A stretch of DNA of 64,000 nt, taken from an uncultured Hydrogenophaga sp. (GTDB lineage: Bacteria; Pseudomonadota; Gammaproteobacteria; Burkholderiales; Burkholderiaceae_C). Shown in pieces: positions 63,335-64,000 of the stretch. Positions within the stretch are counted from its first letter, which is position 1, and each line of letters begins with the position of its first letter. The stretch covers positions 148,720 to 212,719 of the forward strand of contig NZ_OY288126.1 of assembly GCF_958439165.1 (NCBI RefSeq). The letters are read 5' to 3'. The notes under the pieces are model-generated. The model had not been told where the DNA came from, ran no database searches, and saw nothing but the letters and a program-made list of their open reading frames with translations. Both the position numbers and the translations under genes were made by a program.

Positions 63335-64000
63335 TCAGCGGCCTGGCAGCGCCAGCCGGAGCTGGCGGTCGGCTGCGTAGCAGCTGCAGGCCCGCGCGGT
63401 CAGCGCAGGGCGGTCCAGCACCGTCACCTCGCCCCGGTGGTAGCGGATCAGCCCGCTCTGCTGCAGCTCGCCGGCAGCCACCGTCACACCGACCCGGCGA
63501 ACCCCCAGCATCAGGGCCATGCATTCCTGGGTCACATGGAAGCGGTCGCTGTGCGCCGCGTCCTGGCACACCAGCAGCCAGCGCGCCAGGCGCGGGCTGA
63601 GCCGGTGGAAACGTTCACAGGCCGCCACCAGCGTCTGCTGGTGCAGCTGCAGCAGCACGCTGCGCTGCACCGCGCGCAAGAGCGCCGGCTGCAGCGCGCA
63701 TTCACGCCGCAGGGCCAGGGCGCCGATGCGCCAGCTCAGGCCATCGCCCAGCACCACGGCACGCCACGGCGCCTTGCCCAGCCCCAGCAGCAGCTCGCCG
63801 CCCAGCATGTCGTCGCGCCCCACCATGCCCACCTGCAGCGCCGGAAAGGACGCCATGTCGATCACCAGCGAGATGAAGCCGCCGGTCAGGAAATGGGCAT
63901 GGCGCAGCGGCTGCCCTCGAACGCCGAGTTCGGCGGACGCTGCCAGATCGAACGGTTCGCACCGGGCCAGCAGCTGTTGTCGTGCGAGCGGGGCAAATCG
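63335..64000 (-). CDS. Crp/Fnr-type transcriptional regulator (N-terminus beyond window)
   Basis: The frame is open from the window end (RFAPLARQQLLARCEPFDL...) to the stop at 63335, about 221 residues. The N-terminal part is a cyclic-nucleotide-binding-like barrel (HFLTGGFISLVIDMASFPALQVGMVGRDDMLG) and the C-terminal part a winged helix with an atypical recognition region (ECMALMLGVRRVGVTVAAGELQQSGLIRYHRGEVTVLDRPAL). This layout is common in Burkholderiales Crp/Fnr relatives (with DUF-like ligand pockets lacking cAMP residues). Ligand unknown. Unlike its left neighbours it shows no frame disturbance. Confidence 0.82.
   Translation of the reverse strand, partial: RFAPLARQQLLARCEPFDLAASAELGVRGQPLRHAHFLTGGFISLVIDMASFPALQVGMVGRDDMLGGELLLGLGKAPWRAVVLGDGLSWRIGALALRRECALQPALLRAVQRSVLLQLHQQTLVAACERFHRLSPRLARWLLVCQDAAHSDRFHVTQECMALMLGVRRVGVTVAAGELQQSGLIRYHRGEVTVLDRPALTARACSCYAADRQLRLALPGR

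Overview
The window is high-GC (roughly 70% G+C by eye) chromosomal DNA from a betaproteobacterium of the order Burkholderiales, most likely Comamonadaceae or a close relative. Pointers are the gene orders glyA-nrdR-ribD, ribE-ribBA-ribH-nusB, ybgC-tolQRA and cysS-alkA-accA-tilS-lysC-tRNA-Ser, and an intergenic GC-rich hairpin repeat beside glyA of a type I recognise from Comamonadaceae. This placement is inference from gene order and protein style; no database search was run.

1-17.7 kb is one long minus-strand block. Reading in the direction of transcription: a lytic transglycosylase, glyA, nrdR and ribD; then a type IV minor-pilin operon (two FimT-like pseudopilins, PilV, PilW, PilX, PilY1 and a PilE-like pilin) inserted into the riboflavin cluster; then ribE, a RibBX-type ribB, ribH, nusB, a class I aminotransferase, ybgC and tolQ-tolR-tolA (tolA is cut by the window edge). 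Most junctions are 4-nt ATGA/GTGA overlaps.

17.7-33.7 kb is housekeeping on both strands. It begins with an intergenic segment that carries a promoter, consecutive strong hairpins and an intrinsic terminator, which is my best candidate for an undescribed small RNA. It is followed by a very large DUF748/AsmA-like protein, a DUF349 protein with an Arg/Gly/Asp-rich tail, mtfA, lpxH, two cyclophilins and a TPR protein on the minus strand, then cysS, an AlkA-type glycosylase, accA, tilS, lysC and tRNA-Ser(GCU).

33.7-35.2 kb, directly downstream of the tRNA, has clearly lower G+C and almost no convincing genes. It looks like a decayed island.

35.2-46.5 kb is accessory metabolism and surface biology: an AraC-type regulator divergent from an ethanolamine permease-eutB-eutC operon, a compact chaperone-usher locus with two spore-coat-U-type subunits, a proline-rich lipoprotein, a PHB-depolymerase-family esterase and a hemerythrin.

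46.6-64 kb is envelope, signalling and stress: a small membrane protein and a 2811-residue cyclic beta-1,2-glucan synthase, a CheB-CheR-PAS fusion, a stand-alone PAS protein, a set of small stress/envelope proteins (lmo0937-like, YqjK/YqjE/YqjD-like, BON lipoprotein, PRC-barrel), and then a glycine-zipper lipoprotein, fumC and a transglutaminase-like gene. These last three, plus the end of the PRC gene, carry about 16 small indels in 2.6 kb, although the repaired reading frames are fully conserved and free of substitution stops. That looks like localised sequence error or very recent decay. The window closes with a partial Crp/Fnr-type regulator. I saw no CRISPR array, insertion sequence or rRNA.
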